51,351 nucleotides of DNA from the NCBI GenBank assembly GCA_900546455.1, contig URCS01000005.1, positions 1 through 51,351 of the forward strand. Reading direction: 5' to 3'. Positions 26,028-34,693 of the stretch are shown piece by piece; the stretch's first letter is position 1, and every line of letters begins with the position of its first letter. This stretch comes from an uncultured Collinsella sp. Its GTDB lineage: Bacteria > Actinomycetota > Coriobacteriia > Coriobacteriales > Coriobacteriaceae. The notes under the pieces are model-generated. The model ran no database searches. It was not told the origin of the DNA and worked only from the letters and a program-made list of their open reading frames with translations. Made by a program: the position numbers and the translations under genes.

Positions 26028-27184
26028 GGTTTCGATGAAGGCGGCGATGCGGGTCTCGATCTGTCCCATGTCGCCGTTGCTGTAGTCGGTCTCGATCTTC
26101 ATGTACGGAATGCCCGCACCCTCGACAGTCTCCTGCATGCGCGCACTCTCCACGTTAAAGGTGTGGCACGCCTGGAGCACGCTCTCCACTACGCCATCGA
26201 CGTGATACTTCTCGCACATGGCCAGCGTGTTTTCCATACGACCGTCGTTGGGCGTCATGACCGAGCAGTTAATGTCCAGGTAGCGGTCGGCGATGGCGCG
26301 CAAGATGTCGGGAGCCTCCGGGTCGATCATCATGGCCGCCGTGCGCTCGCCCGAGCAGTCGTCCATGCACACGACCACACCACCGTTGGACTCGATGGTG
26401 CGACCGATCTTGTTGATCACGCCGCCCACCGGGCAGCCGGTGATCAGAATGCGCTTGGCATCCGCCGCAACCGGGCGCTCGCTCGCGTCGTAGGCCTCGC
26501 GCAGCTTGACAACCTTTTGCTCCAGCTGCTGCGTATAGGCCTCGATATCAAAGCTAAACGTACCGGCAAACATGGTGCTCATCAGGTCGACGCCGCTCAT
26601 GGCCGCCGGCTGGTTGGCCTGCAGCGCAAACATCTCGAGCTGGGCCGCACGCAAGCGGTTGCGACGACGGACGGCAGCGCGCAGATCATCGTCGGTAATC
26701 GTGATGCCGTAGAAGTTCTCGAGCTCCTCCTTGAGCAGACGGCACTCCTCGTACCAGCCCTCGCGCTCGTAGGCTCGATCGCGGCCCTGCGGAAGATGCA
26801 GAATGTGCGTGCGCTTGAGCTCGTTGAGCAGCTCGTACATCTTCTTCTTGCCGTCGCAGGTGGTCTCACCGATGATCATGTCGCTAAAGTACGTAAACGG
26901 GCACTTTTGCGAATAGGCAAAACCATACGTAGACTTGATGAGCGGGCACAGGTTTGCCGGCAGCACCTTCTCGGCCTCGGGAATCACCTCGTCGGACGTG
27001 CCGCACAGCGCCACGCTCGCAGCCCCCGCGGCATCGATAATCTCGAGCGGCGTGTAGCTGCACAGAAAACCGACCAGGCGATTACCCGCCTGCTTATAAT
27101 CCTTGACGCGAATAAACGCCGCCTTGCGTGCTCGTTGAACTCCTCAAACGTGGACGGCAACGGCTGCTCAATATTTTCCGACAT
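26022..27184 (-). pseudogene. 2-hydroxyacyl-CoA dehydratase-family protein, frameshifted
   Basis: The gene starts at ATG 27184 (AAGGAG ahead; MSENIEQPLPSTFEEFNE) and is open in one frame to about 27130. The family sequence then continues one base out of frame (ARKAAFIRVKDYKQAGNRL..., PLEIIDAAGA, ALCGTSDEV) to the stop at 26022. One missing base near 27128-27133 explains the break; the repaired protein would be about 387 residues. Cluster Cys residues are seen in FLCSYTP, ANLCPLIKS, SQKCPF and ETTCDGKKK. The downstream part alone can be read from 27014 as 330 residues. The single clean break could be a sequencing error, a recent mutation or programmed frameshifting. Confidence 0.8.
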
Positions 27185-27222
27185 ATAACTCCTTAACAAA
27201 CCTTTTAACCAACCAAGGAAAC

Positions 27223-27322
27223 GGCTTTCCCAGGTGCCCGAGGTTGCCGTGAAAGAGGAGCGCCGCGTACTTTGGTATGCAAGCGATGGTTTGAACGGCA
27301 AGATCGGGTGCTTGGGGAAGCC
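27223..27322. repeat. Bulged-hairpin repeat, element 2
   Basis: Outer arms GGCTTTCCCAGGTGCCCGA and TCGGGTGCTTGGGGAAGCC, with the same GTG/GTG mismatch as element 1. Then TTGCCG/CGGCAA, then an inner hairpin GCGTAC/GTATGC with loop TTTGG. GAAAGAGGAG and TTTGAACGGCAAGATC are in the same places as in element 1. It fills the gap between the two dehydratase genes. Confidence 0.78.
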
Positions 27323-27338
27323 GCTGGACCGGATAGCC

Positions 27339-28622
27339 CTAAATGGTTTCCAAGAAAGCCTCAATCCTGGTTTGCAGTTGGCCTGCATCCTCGCCGGCGT
27401 AGTCGGTCGTGATGTGCATAAACGGGATGCCGGCCTCCTCGGCAGCCTTCTCCACGGCAAACGACTCCATCTCGTAGAGCGTGCAGAACTGCAGGGCCAC
27501 GTCGACGATGCCGTCGGCATGCAAGTCCTTGGCCATCTGGACAATGTCCTTCATACGCTGATCGTTGGGCGTAAAGACGGCGCAGTTAATCTTAAAGTAG
27601 CGCTCGGCGATGGCGTCGAGCATCTCGTCGACCGTCTCACCGGACTCGTCGACCAGGTCCTTGTAGTAGCGCGAGCCCGTGCAGGACTCCTCACCTACCA
27701 CAACGCCGCCGGCCTTCTCGATGAGGTTGAACAGCTTCCAGTTGGGCACGGCCATGGGCGTGCCGGTGTACAGGATGCGCTTGGTCCCCTTGGGCGCCAC
27801 GCCCTCGCCGGCCTCAACGCGCTGCTCGCACTCGGCGGCCATCTCGTTGATGGCTCCGGTCAGACGCGGCGTATCGTCCATAAAGGCGGCCTGAACGGTC
27901 AGCAGGCTGTCGAGACCGCTGATGGGCGCCGGATCGGCAGCGCGCGTGGCAGCCAGACGCTGCAGGGCGCGACGCTTCTCGTTGACGGCGTGGATGGCAG
28001 CCTTCAGGCGCTCGGGCGTAATCTTGACGCCGCACTCTTCCTCGATCTTGGCCGCAAGTTTCTTGACCTCGGCCTTCCAGGTCACGAGCGTCGACTCGTC
28101 GTGCACGTTGGGGATATCCATGACGTACATGTTCTTTTGCGTGGCAAAGAACTCGTAGGCCTTCTTCTTGCCATCGCAGGTGTTCTCGCCCACCACCAGA
28201 TCACTCGACTCAATGTAGGGGCAGACCTCGCCCAGCTTAAAGCCGGCAAAGCTCTTGATGAGCGGACAGGTGTTGCGCGGCAAGTGCTCCTCGACCTTGT
28301 CCGTTGCCCAGTCGGCACCCGAGCACAGGCCCACGGGGATGCCATCGCAGGCAAGCACGATCTCCTCGGGCACGTAGACGCAGAACGAACCGACGATCTT
28401 GGTGGCCTCGCCGGCCTCCTTCTTGTCGAGCATCTCCTTAATACGGCCGCTGTGGATGTTGGTGGCGACAAAATCCAGGTAGGACGTAGACTTGGGGCGA
28501 TTGTTCTGCGTCAGGAACATATCGCCGTACATCTGGCCCACGGCGCCCAGCAGCATGTCGTGGTCGGCAAGATTCATGCCGAGGCTCTCCCACATCGGAT
28601 GGAAATCGAATTCTTCAGCCAT
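27339..28622 (-). CDS. 2-hydroxyacyl-CoA dehydratase-family (double-cubane-type) protein
   Basis: 427 residues, intact. HgdB/BcrC-type Cys positions are seen in GSFCVYVPEEIV, VGLCSGADW, RNTCPLIKSF, GEVCPYIE and GENTCDGKKK. The second lobe includes KRILYTGTPMA and ESCTGSRYYKDL. The family includes [4Fe-4S] dehydratases of 2-hydroxyacyl-CoA and double-cubane cluster reductases; both need the ATPase activator encoded downstream. No CoA-transferase or acyl-CoA dehydrogenase gene is nearby, which favours a reductase role, but the substrate cannot be deduced. Start ATG 28622 follows GAGAGGGGAAC. Confidence 0.85.
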   Translation of the reverse strand: MAEEFDFHPMWESLGMNLADHDMLLGAVGQMYGDMFLTQNNRPKSTSYLDFVATNIHSGRIKEMLDKKEAGEATKIVGSFCVYVPEEIVLACDGIPVGLCSGADWATDKVEEHLPRNTCPLIKSFAGFKLGEVCPYIESSDLVVGENTCDGKKKAYEFFATQKNMYVMDIPNVHDESTLVTWKAEVKKLAAKIEEECGVKITPERLKAAIHAVNEKRRALQRLAATRAADPAPISGLDSLLTVQAAFMDDTPRLTGAINEMAAECEQRVEAGEGVAPKGTKRILYTGTPMAVPNWKLFNLIEKAGGVVVGEESCTGSRYYKDLVDESGETVDEMLDAIAERYFKINCAVFTPNDQRMKDIVQMAKDLHADGIVDVALQFCTLYEMESFAVEKAAEEAGIPFMHITTDYAGEDAGQLQTRIEAFLETI

Positions 28623-28955
28623 GACGGTTCCCCTCTCGAACCAAAAATGAATAGCTACGGTATTTCTGCACGGTGGGTGGCGAAAACCCAGCCGTGCTCA
28701 AACCCGGAATTTTGGGGAACCCGCTTTGCGGTCGATTATTTAGTTGTGCGTCGTCTCTCCCGGAGCCGTGAACATACCTGCTCATATGCGGCTCCGAGCC
28801 ATATACAGGGCGCGCGCGGCAACGCGACGCGAATATGTCTTCTGCAGCATCGGCGCGCCCTCCTTTTCTCGTCGAAGGTAACTATATCAACGGTTGTCGT
28901 CAAGACGAACACCGTCGACACGCGTACGACAACGTTGGGATGTGAGCATCTCGCT

Positions 28956-28977
28956 GTCTGATAATTAATTATCAGAC
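28956..28977. repeat. Perfect 22-bp palindrome (possible operator)
   Basis: GTCTGATAATT and its exact complement, with no spacer, A+T-rich in the centre. It lies about 60 nt upstream of the candidate dehydratase promoter. No T-tract follows, so a protein-binding site is more likely than a terminator. Confidence 0.5.
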
Positions 28978-29018
28978 TGATAAGGTTTAGTCATGTAGAA
29001 ATCGGCGAACGGCGAAGT

Positions 29019-29054
29019 GAAAACAAAGCGGTCGAGGACTACCTCCTCGACCGC
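29019..29054 (-). terminator. Terminator after modC
   Basis: 10-bp stem GCGGTCGAGG/CCTCGACCGC with a 7-nt loop, followed on the minus strand by TTTGTTTT; 13 nt past the modC stop. Confidence 0.88.
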
Positions 29055-29066
29055 ATCGCACCCGCA

Positions 29067-30137
29067 TTATCGGCAAACGAGATGGATCCTACTTGCATCA
29101 AAATGCATGCGCAGAGTCTCACCCGCCTGCGGCAGCTCTTCCACGGGTACACTCACCTTATTCACCTTCCACTGCAGACGCGTGGGCGCATCAGCACGCG
29201 GCACGTCCAGCAGCACCAGCCGCTCAAAGCGCGAATCGCTCACACGGGCCACGTGCAAATCGTAGCTGTTGCGACCGCGCTCCGCGCGATTGTCAACATG
29301 GAAGTAGCTCGCACGAATACCGAGGTACGTCACGTTATCGGGAACCTCATGGCCCACGTTAAAGGTCATGCCCCAGTCCAGGGCTTCAACTTCTTCGTCG
29401 CCGATTTTGCGCGCCCGGCTTGTGTTCTTGCAGCCCGTCAGGCGCAGCGCCGCCAGCGTCTGTGGGCGGCGGACCACGTCCTCGATGGAGCCGACCTCCT
29501 CAACATGCCCGTCGTGCATCACGCAGATACGTTGGCACAAGCGGCACGCTTCGTCGATGTCGTGGCTCACGTAGAGCACGGTGCGGTTGCATACTTCGAA
29601 CAGGTCGAGCATGTTCTGTTCGAGCGCGCTCTTAAGATAGGAATCGAGCGCGCTCATGGGCTCGTCGAACATAAAGATGCCCGGATGCGCCGCTACCATG
29701 CGGGCAAGCGCCACACGCTGCTGCTGGCCGCCAGAGAGGCGCGCGGGATAGCGGTCGGCAAAGTCGGCCAGGCCAAAAATGCCCAGGTAGCGCTCGGCAA
29801 GCTTTTTACGCGCCGTGGCGTCGCCCGCATCCTTTACACCGGCGCATACGTTATCGGCCACCGTCATGTTGGGAAACAACTGATAATTTTGGAACAGCAG
29901 AGCGCATTTGCGCTCCTGAGGCGACAGGTTGATGCCCGCCGCCGAGTCCAAAAAGGTCACGCCGTTGACGACGATCTTGCCCTCGTCGGGCGTCTCCACA
30001 CCGGCAATGCAGCGCAGCGTGCAGCTCTTGCCGCAACCCGAGGCACCGAGCAGCGCCACACGATCCTCGCCGGCCTCAAGCTGCATGTCGAGCATAAACC
30101 CGGGATAGCGCTTTTTGATATCCAAAACGAGCGACAT
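29067..30137 (-). CDS. modC: Molybdate ABC transporter ATP-binding protein
   Basis: 356 residues. Walker A GASGCGKS (31-38), Q-loop LFQNYQLFP, signature LSGGQQQR, Walker B IFMFDEP and H-loop VSHDIDEA. A C-terminal region (about 235-356) occupies the place of the regulatory/MOP-like domain of ModC but is only weakly like it. It is 3 nt downstream of modB, with which it forms the importer. In this window it supplies molybdenum for FdhF and the second molybdoenzyme. Confidence 0.9.
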   Translation of the reverse strand: MSLVLDIKKRYPGFMLDMQLEAGEDRVALLGASGCGKSCTLRCIAGVETPDEGKIVVNGVTFLDSAAGINLSPQERKCALLFQNYQLFPNMTVADNVCAGVKDAGDATARKKLAERYLGIFGLADFADRYPARLSGGQQQRVALARMVAAHPGIFMFDEPMSALDSYLKSALEQNMLDLFEVCNRTVLYVSHDIDEACRLCQRICVMHDGHVEEVGSIEDVVRRPQTLAALRLTGCKNTSRARKIGDEEVEALDWGMTFNVGHEVPDNVTYLGIRASYFHVDNRAERGRNSYDLHVARVSDSRFERLVLLDVPRADAPTRLQWKVNKVSVPVEELPQAGETLRMHFDASRIHLVCR

Positions 30138-30140
30138 GGC

Positions 30141-31583
30141 CTATCGACCTCCCTGCGGCACCGTATCATCGCGCATGAGCTCGGCCAGCGCCTCGCGATC
30201 GATACGCAAGGCATCGCCGCCCGCCGGGTCGAGCGAATCGCCCTGTCCGGCGAGATCTTTGGCCTGTTTGCGTTCCGCACGGGAAAGGCCCCGCTCGCGA
30301 TACTTTTGCGAATGCGCGGTGTACATGTTGATGAACAGAATGACCAGAAAACTGAACACAATTACGACGATGACCCAAAAGAGCGCCACCGACGTGTTAC
30401 CGCCCATCCACTCAAAGTAAATCGCAATCGGAATGGTCTGCGTAATGCCGGCGTAGTTGCCCGCAAAGAACAGGGTGCAGCCGAACTCGCCCATCGCGCG
30501 GGCAAAGGCGAGCACCGTGCCGGCGGCAATCGAGGGCCAGCCAAGCGGCATCATAAGCTTGGTAAAGATGCGACGCTCGGACCATCCCAGAGTTCGCGCG
30601 GCGTCGAGCATCTGCATGTCGAGGCTCTCAAAGGCACCGAGCGCCGTGCGGTAGACCAGGGGAAACGACACCACCACGGCAGAGATCACCGCCGCGGGCC
30701 AGGTAAAGACGATCGAGATACCGTGCGCGATGAGCCACTGGCCCACCCCGGTCGAGCGGCCAAACAGCATGAGGAGCAGAAAGCCGCACACCGTAGGCGG
30801 CAACACCATAGGGATGGTAAAGACCGAGTCGAGCAGGCCCTTGATGCGACTCGAGGTACCCATGGTCTTCCACGCGGCAAACAGGCCCAGCGCAAAGGAG
30901 ATCAGCAGGGCAAGGCCGCTCGTTTTTATGGACACCCAAAACGGGCGATAGTCGATGTCGCCCAAAAAGGAGGCCAGAGAGGTCAAGGGCCCCCGCTCAT
31001 CCCGCAACACGACAGACGACGCCTCTACCATTTGAGCGCTATCAAGCCAACGCGCGCCGCCCTTGGCATCACCCGAGGCTGATGCAATCACCACATAGCG
31101 GTCCCCATCCGCACCGCGCTCGTCAAAGCCATAGGTATACCCGCCGGCATCAAACGTTGTTTCCGCCGTAACATACCAAGGAAGATCCACGTCCTCCAGC
31201 TGCGCACCTCCCATGCAGTTTGCGCTGTCGAGCTCACAGACGAGGGCCTTGAGACCCGATACGCACTCGTTGTCCTGCGGATCCAATCCATACTTCTCGA
31301 CCGCCTTGGGCGATATCCACACCACAACGCGATCGGCAGCAGGCGCCACTACAAGGTCCACGTCCTCGTCAACGGGAAACCGGTAGCCCTCAGGCTGGCC
31401 CTCCATGGCACGAGCGGTCCCCTTGGCCAACCGCTCAAAACCCTCGATCCCATAGGAAAGCCCATGAGCGGTCGCAGCAGCCTGGGCCCCGTCCTCAGCG
31501 TCCCCAGCAAACGCAAATCCCGGCACCCAGCAAAGTGCGAAGGTCAAAGCACAGGCGACAAGCATGCGGAATCTATTAAGCAC
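30141..31583 (-). CDS. modB: Molybdate ABC permease with extra N-terminal extracytoplasmic domain
   Basis: 480 residues, about twice the size of a typical ModB (about 230). A signal or anchor helix (MLVACALTFALCWVPGFAFAG) is followed by about 210 soluble residues not seen in E. coli ModB. The permease proper starts near residue 235 with five or six helices and the EAA-type loop LGAFESLDMQMLDAARTLGWSERRIFTKLMMP. Start: GTG 31583 with GGAG ahead; upstream codons are not protein-like. The extra domain might help dock ModA or sense substrate (inference). Confidence 0.88.
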   Translation of the reverse strand: MLNRFRMLVACALTFALCWVPGFAFAGDAEDGAQAAATAHGLSYGIEGFERLAKGTARAMEGQPEGYRFPVDEDVDLVVAPAADRVVVWISPKAVEKYGLDPQDNECVSGLKALVCELDSANCMGGAQLEDVDLPWYVTAETTFDAGGYTYGFDERGADGDRYVVIASASGDAKGGARWLDSAQMVEASSVVLRDERGPLTSLASFLGDIDYRPFWVSIKTSGLALLISFALGLFAAWKTMGTSSRIKGLLDSVFTIPMVLPPTVCGFLLLMLFGRSTGVGQWLIAHGISIVFTWPAAVISAVVVSFPLVYRTALGAFESLDMQMLDAARTLGWSERRIFTKLMMPLGWPSIAAGTVLAFARAMGEFGCTLFFAGNYAGITQTIPIAIYFEWMGGNTSVALFWVIVVIVFSFLVILFINMYTAHSQKYRERGLSRAERKQAKDLAGQGDSLDPAGGDALRIDREALAELMRDDTVPQGGR

Positions 31584-31651
31584 GAAAAGCTCCAAGCGAA
31601 TACAAGGACGGAGTGAAACACAAAACGATGGAATTATCGCGCCAAGCCGCA

Positions 31652-32527
31652 CTACGCGGAAAGCTCAAAGCCGTACTTAGCCCAAATCTTCTGAGCCTTC
31701 TTGTTGGTCAGGCAGAAATCGATGAACGCCTTGGCTTCGTCGGCATGTTCGGAGCTCTCGGCAACAGCGCCCGGATACACAATGGGCTTGTGCGAATCCT
31801 CGGGGCACACAAAGGCCTCCTCGATGCCGTCGTAGCGGAAGATGTCGGAGCTGTAGACAAAACCGGCCACGCAGTCGCCTGTGGACACATAGGCAGCTGC
31901 GGTGCCCACTTTATCGGCCAGCGCGACCTTGTCGGCGATCTCGGGAGTATACTCGCCGTCGTCGCCCTCGGTGCCAGTGTAGAGGCCCACGGAGGCCAGA
32001 GCCTGGTTGGCGTACTTTCCGGCGGGAACGGTCTTGGCGTCGCCGATGGCAATCTTGCCGTCCAGATTCGCGACGTCGGCGATGGCCTCGACCTTGGTGT
32101 CGGAGCCCTCAGCGCGAATGATCACGAGGTCGTTGACGAACATGTCCTCACGGGTGCCGGCGTCGACGAGCTCGGCGGTCTCAGCGTCATCCATGGTGCC
32201 CTTGGAAGCGGTGATGAGCACGTCGGCCGTGGCACCGGCGCGCATCTGCTCGACGAGGTCGCCAGACGCCTTAAACTGCGTGTCGGCAAACGTGGTGCCG
32301 GTCTGCTCGGTGTAGAACTCCTGAACCTCGGGCAGGGCCTTCTCGAGCGAGTTGGCGGCAAAGACCTGCAGCTCGACAGCCTTCTTCTTAGAGGAAGACT
32401 TGACGGAGCCGGCATCGGAACCAGCGGGCTCGGACGTCTTGTTGCCCGAGCAGCCGGCAAGGCCAAGGCCGGCGGCAGCGGCAGCAGAAAGCGAGACAAA
32501 ACCGCGGCGTGAAACCATATCGAACAT
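31652..32527 (-). CDS. modA: Molybdate-binding lipoprotein ModA
   Basis: 291 residues. A signal peptide with a twin-Arg-like SRRGFVSLS and a lipobox LGLAGC indicates a membrane-anchored lipoprotein. The body matches ModA: VFAANSLEKALPEVQEFY, QFKASGDLVEQMRAGATADVLITAS and YPGAVAESSEHADEAKAFIDF. Start ATG 32527 with GAAAGGG. It binds molybdate/tungstate outside the cell and hands it to ModBC. Confidence 0.92.
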   Translation of the reverse strand: MFDMVSRRGFVSLSAAAAAGLGLAGCSGNKTSEPAGSDAGSVKSSSKKKAVELQVFAANSLEKALPEVQEFYTEQTGTTFADTQFKASGDLVEQMRAGATADVLITASKGTMDDAETAELVDAGTREDMFVNDLVIIRAEGSDTKVEAIADVANLDGKIAIGDAKTVPAGKYANQALASVGLYTGTEGDDGEYTPEIADKVALADKVGTAAAYVSTGDCVAGFVYSSDIFRYDGIEEAFVCPEDSHKPIVYPGAVAESSEHADEAKAFIDFCLTNKKAQKIWAKYGFELSA

Positions 32528-32587
32528 ATTCAACCCTTTCGAACGCTATGCCCGGGCACCCCGCCGCAGGCTTTATTCTGTTACTAG

Positions 32588-32640
32588 ATTATACTTCCGC
32601 GCGAATAATGATAATGAGAAATTATTCTCGCTAGAGAATA
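32588..32640 (-). promoter_or_regulatory. modA promoter with upstream dyad
   Basis: TATAAT (minus strand, 32588-32593) has no good -35. A 7-bp dyad TATTCTC-GCTA-GAGAATA (32623-32640) is centred near -51 from the expected start, the usual place for an activator site. An AATAATGATAATGAGA stretch overlaps the -35 region. Confidence 0.5.
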
Positions 32641-32680
32641 TAGTTTCGAGTTGCCGTGCACCTCGGCGTCGCTTCGGCGG

Positions 32681-32717
32681 AAAACAAAGGCGGAGCAGCC
32701 GTTCAGGTCGCCCCGCC
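32681..32717 (-). terminator. Terminator after mogA
   Basis: GGCGGGGC/GCTCCGCC stem (one wobble pair), 13-nt loop, followed on the minus strand by TTTGTTTT. It separates moeA-mogA from modABC. Confidence 0.78.
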
Positions 32718-32730
32718 GCAGGTAAACCGC

Positions 32731-33210
32731 TTATTTGGTATGTCCGCCGCCCGCCGTCATTTGGGCCGCATGCTCCAGCTGATCGCTCACGGCCTCCCAG
32801 CTTTCGCGGGCGGCCTTCGTAGAACCGGGAAAGTTTACGACAAGTGTATGACCTCGTTGCATGCAAATAGCGCGCGAGAGCATAGCGCGGCGCGTCTTGG
32901 TCATCGAATACGCACGGATTGCCTCGGCAATACCCGGCACATCGCGGTCACAGACGGCACGCGTCGCCTCGGGTGTTACGTCGCGCATCGAAAGCCCCGT
33001 GCCGCCGCAGGTGAGCACGACATTGGCGTGGCACTCATCGGCGGCTTCCGCAATGGCATCACCGATCTCGCTGACGTCGTCACGCACGACCACATGCGAG
33101 GCGACCGTCCAGCCCTGTGCCACGATAAGCTCCTCGAGCGCAGCACCCGCCTCGTCCTGGGCAAGATCGCGCGTATCCGAGCACGTCACAATCGAAATCT
33201 TCAACTCCAT
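32731..33210 (-). CDS. mogA: Molybdopterin adenylyltransferase, MogA/MoaB family
   Basis: 159 residues. Typical motifs are VTCSDTRDLAQDEAG, VLTCGGTGLSMRDVTPEATRAV and the final substrate loop VVNFPGSTKAARESWE. It activates molybdopterin by adenylation before MoeA inserts molybdate. TAGGAGG precedes ATG 33210; 43 upstream in-frame codons overlap moeA and are not conserved. It lies 10 nt after moeA. The symbol could equally be moaB. Confidence 0.9.
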   Translation of the reverse strand: MELKISIVTCSDTRDLAQDEAGAALEELIVAQGWTVASHVVVRDDVSEIGDAIAEAADECHANVVLTCGGTGLSMRDVTPEATRAVCDRDVPGIAEAIRAYSMTKTRRAMLSRAICMQRGHTLVVNFPGSTKAARESWEAVSDQLEHAAQMTAGGGHTK

Positions 33211-33220
33211 AGCATTCCTC

Positions 33221-34483
33221 CTATAGCACCGTGCCCTCAGGCAGGTCGACACGCACGACATCCACGACGTCGCCCGCCGCAAGGTCGCACGGTCCTTCGT
33301 GAATACGCAACAGGCAGTTCGCACGCTGCATGATTCCAAGCAGCGCCGAATTCTGCGTCTTGGCCTCGGTCACCAACAGCTCACCGGTCTCGGGGTCGCG
33401 CAAAACCGTGGCGCGATCGAAGAAGCGTCGGTCCTGGCGCTTTTTCACGCCGTGCGTGAGCGTCGCCTGCTGCACGGGACGCACGCCCTCGGCAAAGCCG
33501 CGCATCTTGCGAATCGCCGGACGGGCGAGCATCTCAAAGCCTACATACGCCGCAGCCGGATTGCCCGAAAGCCCCAAATACGGCTTACCCCCGAGCAAGC
33601 CAAACGTAATGGCCTTGCCCGGACGCATCGAGATGCGATCGAACAGCACCTCGCCCTCGCGCCGGACGAGCGCCGTCACGAAATCGTAATCACCCGCCGA
33701 GGCGCCACCGCTCGTAATGACAAAATCGCACTCCCGCACGGCACGATGCACGAGCTCGGCAATCGCCTGCTCATCATCGGGCGCAATGCCGTAGAACACG
33801 GGCTCGGCGCCGGCATCGAATGCCTCGGCCATTAACGCCGAGGAGTTGGAATCGCGAATCTGACCGCGCGCCGGCAGCTCACCCGGCGCGACCAGTTCCG
33901 TCCCCAGCGAGATAATGCCCACGCGCGGGGCGGCATGCACCTTCACGCTCGCGTAACCGGCGCTTGCCAGCAGGCCGGCGCCGGCCGGAGCCACAACCTC
34001 GCCGGCGTGCATCACAACATCGCCGGCATGAGCCTCCTCGGCAGCAGAGCGAACGTTCTCCCCCACCTTGGCTGGCGCCGAGAAGCTCACGTGTGAGCCC
34101 TCGTTGCCGTCACCATCGAGCACCTCGACGATCTCGTATTTCACTACGGCGTCGGCACCCTCGGGCACCGGCGCGCCTGTCATAATGCGGACCGTCTCGC
34201 CCGGGCCGACCACGCCCTCAAAGACATGGCCCGCAGCCTCGTGTCCGATAACGTCGAGCGTCACCGGCGCCTCGCCAGACGCCTGCACCAAGTCCGCCGG
34301 GCGCACGGCATATCCGTCCATAGCGCTGTTGGCAAACGGCGAGATGTCGATATCGGCCACCGCGTCCTCGGCCAAGGGAAGACCGGCGGCCTGCCACACG
34401 GGAATCTCGATGAGATCCGTCGGAACAACATGCGACAGAACAATCGACTGCGCGTCCTCCAGCGGAATGAGTTTCTCTGCCAT
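33221..34483 (-). CDS. moeA: Molybdopterin molybdenumtransferase MoeA
   Basis: About 420 residues. Conserved parts: DISPFANSAMDGYAVR, MTGAPVPEGADAVV, IISLGTELV, ITSGGASAGDYDFV and FGLLGGKPYLGLSGNPAAAYVGFE. It inserts molybdate into adenylated molybdopterin. AAGAGG precedes ATG 34483. It forms a two-gene unit with mogA. A TATACT box on the minus strand about 50 nt upstream is a possible -10, with no good -35. Confidence 0.95.
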   Translation of the reverse strand: MAEKLIPLEDAQSIVLSHVVPTDLIEIPVWQAAGLPLAEDAVADIDISPFANSAMDGYAVRPADLVQASGEAPVTLDVIGHEAAGHVFEGVVGPGETVRIMTGAPVPEGADAVVKYEIVEVLDGDGNEGSHVSFSAPAKVGENVRSAAEEAHAGDVVMHAGEVVAPAGAGLLASAGYASVKVHAAPRVGIISLGTELVAPGELPARGQIRDSNSSALMAEAFDAGAEPVFYGIAPDDEQAIAELVHRAVRECDFVITSGGASAGDYDFVTALVRREGEVLFDRISMRPGKAITFGLLGGKPYLGLSGNPAAAYVGFEMLARPAIRKMRGFAEGVRPVQQATLTHGVKKRQDRRFFDRATVLRDPETGELLVTEAKTQNSALLGIMQRANCLLRIHEGPCDLAAGDVVDVVRVDLPEGTVL

Positions 34484-34658
34484 ATGCACCTCTTAATGCC
34501 ACGGCGCACAACAGGAGCGCCGATTCTTTATGCTTGTCTCAGTATAATCCCCCGACGCACGACCGCGACTCGGCCTGTACCCGCAAATACACCTGTCGGT
34601 TGCAGGCCGCGAAACAGAATGGAAACCAACCCACCGGCTCGTCGCGTTTACCGCGTTT

Positions 34659-34664
34659 TATAAT
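34659..34664 (+). promoter_or_regulatory. -10 box of the ClC channel gene
   Basis: TATAAT on the plus strand, 30 nt upstream of the ATG. No recognisable -35 at 16-18 nt, so confidence is modest. Confidence 0.45.
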
Positions 34665-34693
34665 GCTTGCGTTACAACCTAAAAGAGGAACAT

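Larger units (their letters stand above)
28623..29066. promoter_or_regulatory. Upstream region of the dehydratase operon
   Basis: 444 nt without a gene. It holds a leader hairpin near the dehydratase start (28668-28697, GCACGG..TGGGT/ACCCA..CCGTGC), and an 8-bp dyad GTTGTCGT/ACGACAAC (28893-28933) around a possible minus-strand promoter (TTCGTC, 17 nt, TATAGT). It also contains a 22-bp perfect palindrome (28956-28977) and the modC terminator. Confidence 0.5.

Noticed and set aside
29082..31082. 666-codon open frame on the plus strand
   Set aside because: Antisense to modC and modB, whose motifs are unambiguous.
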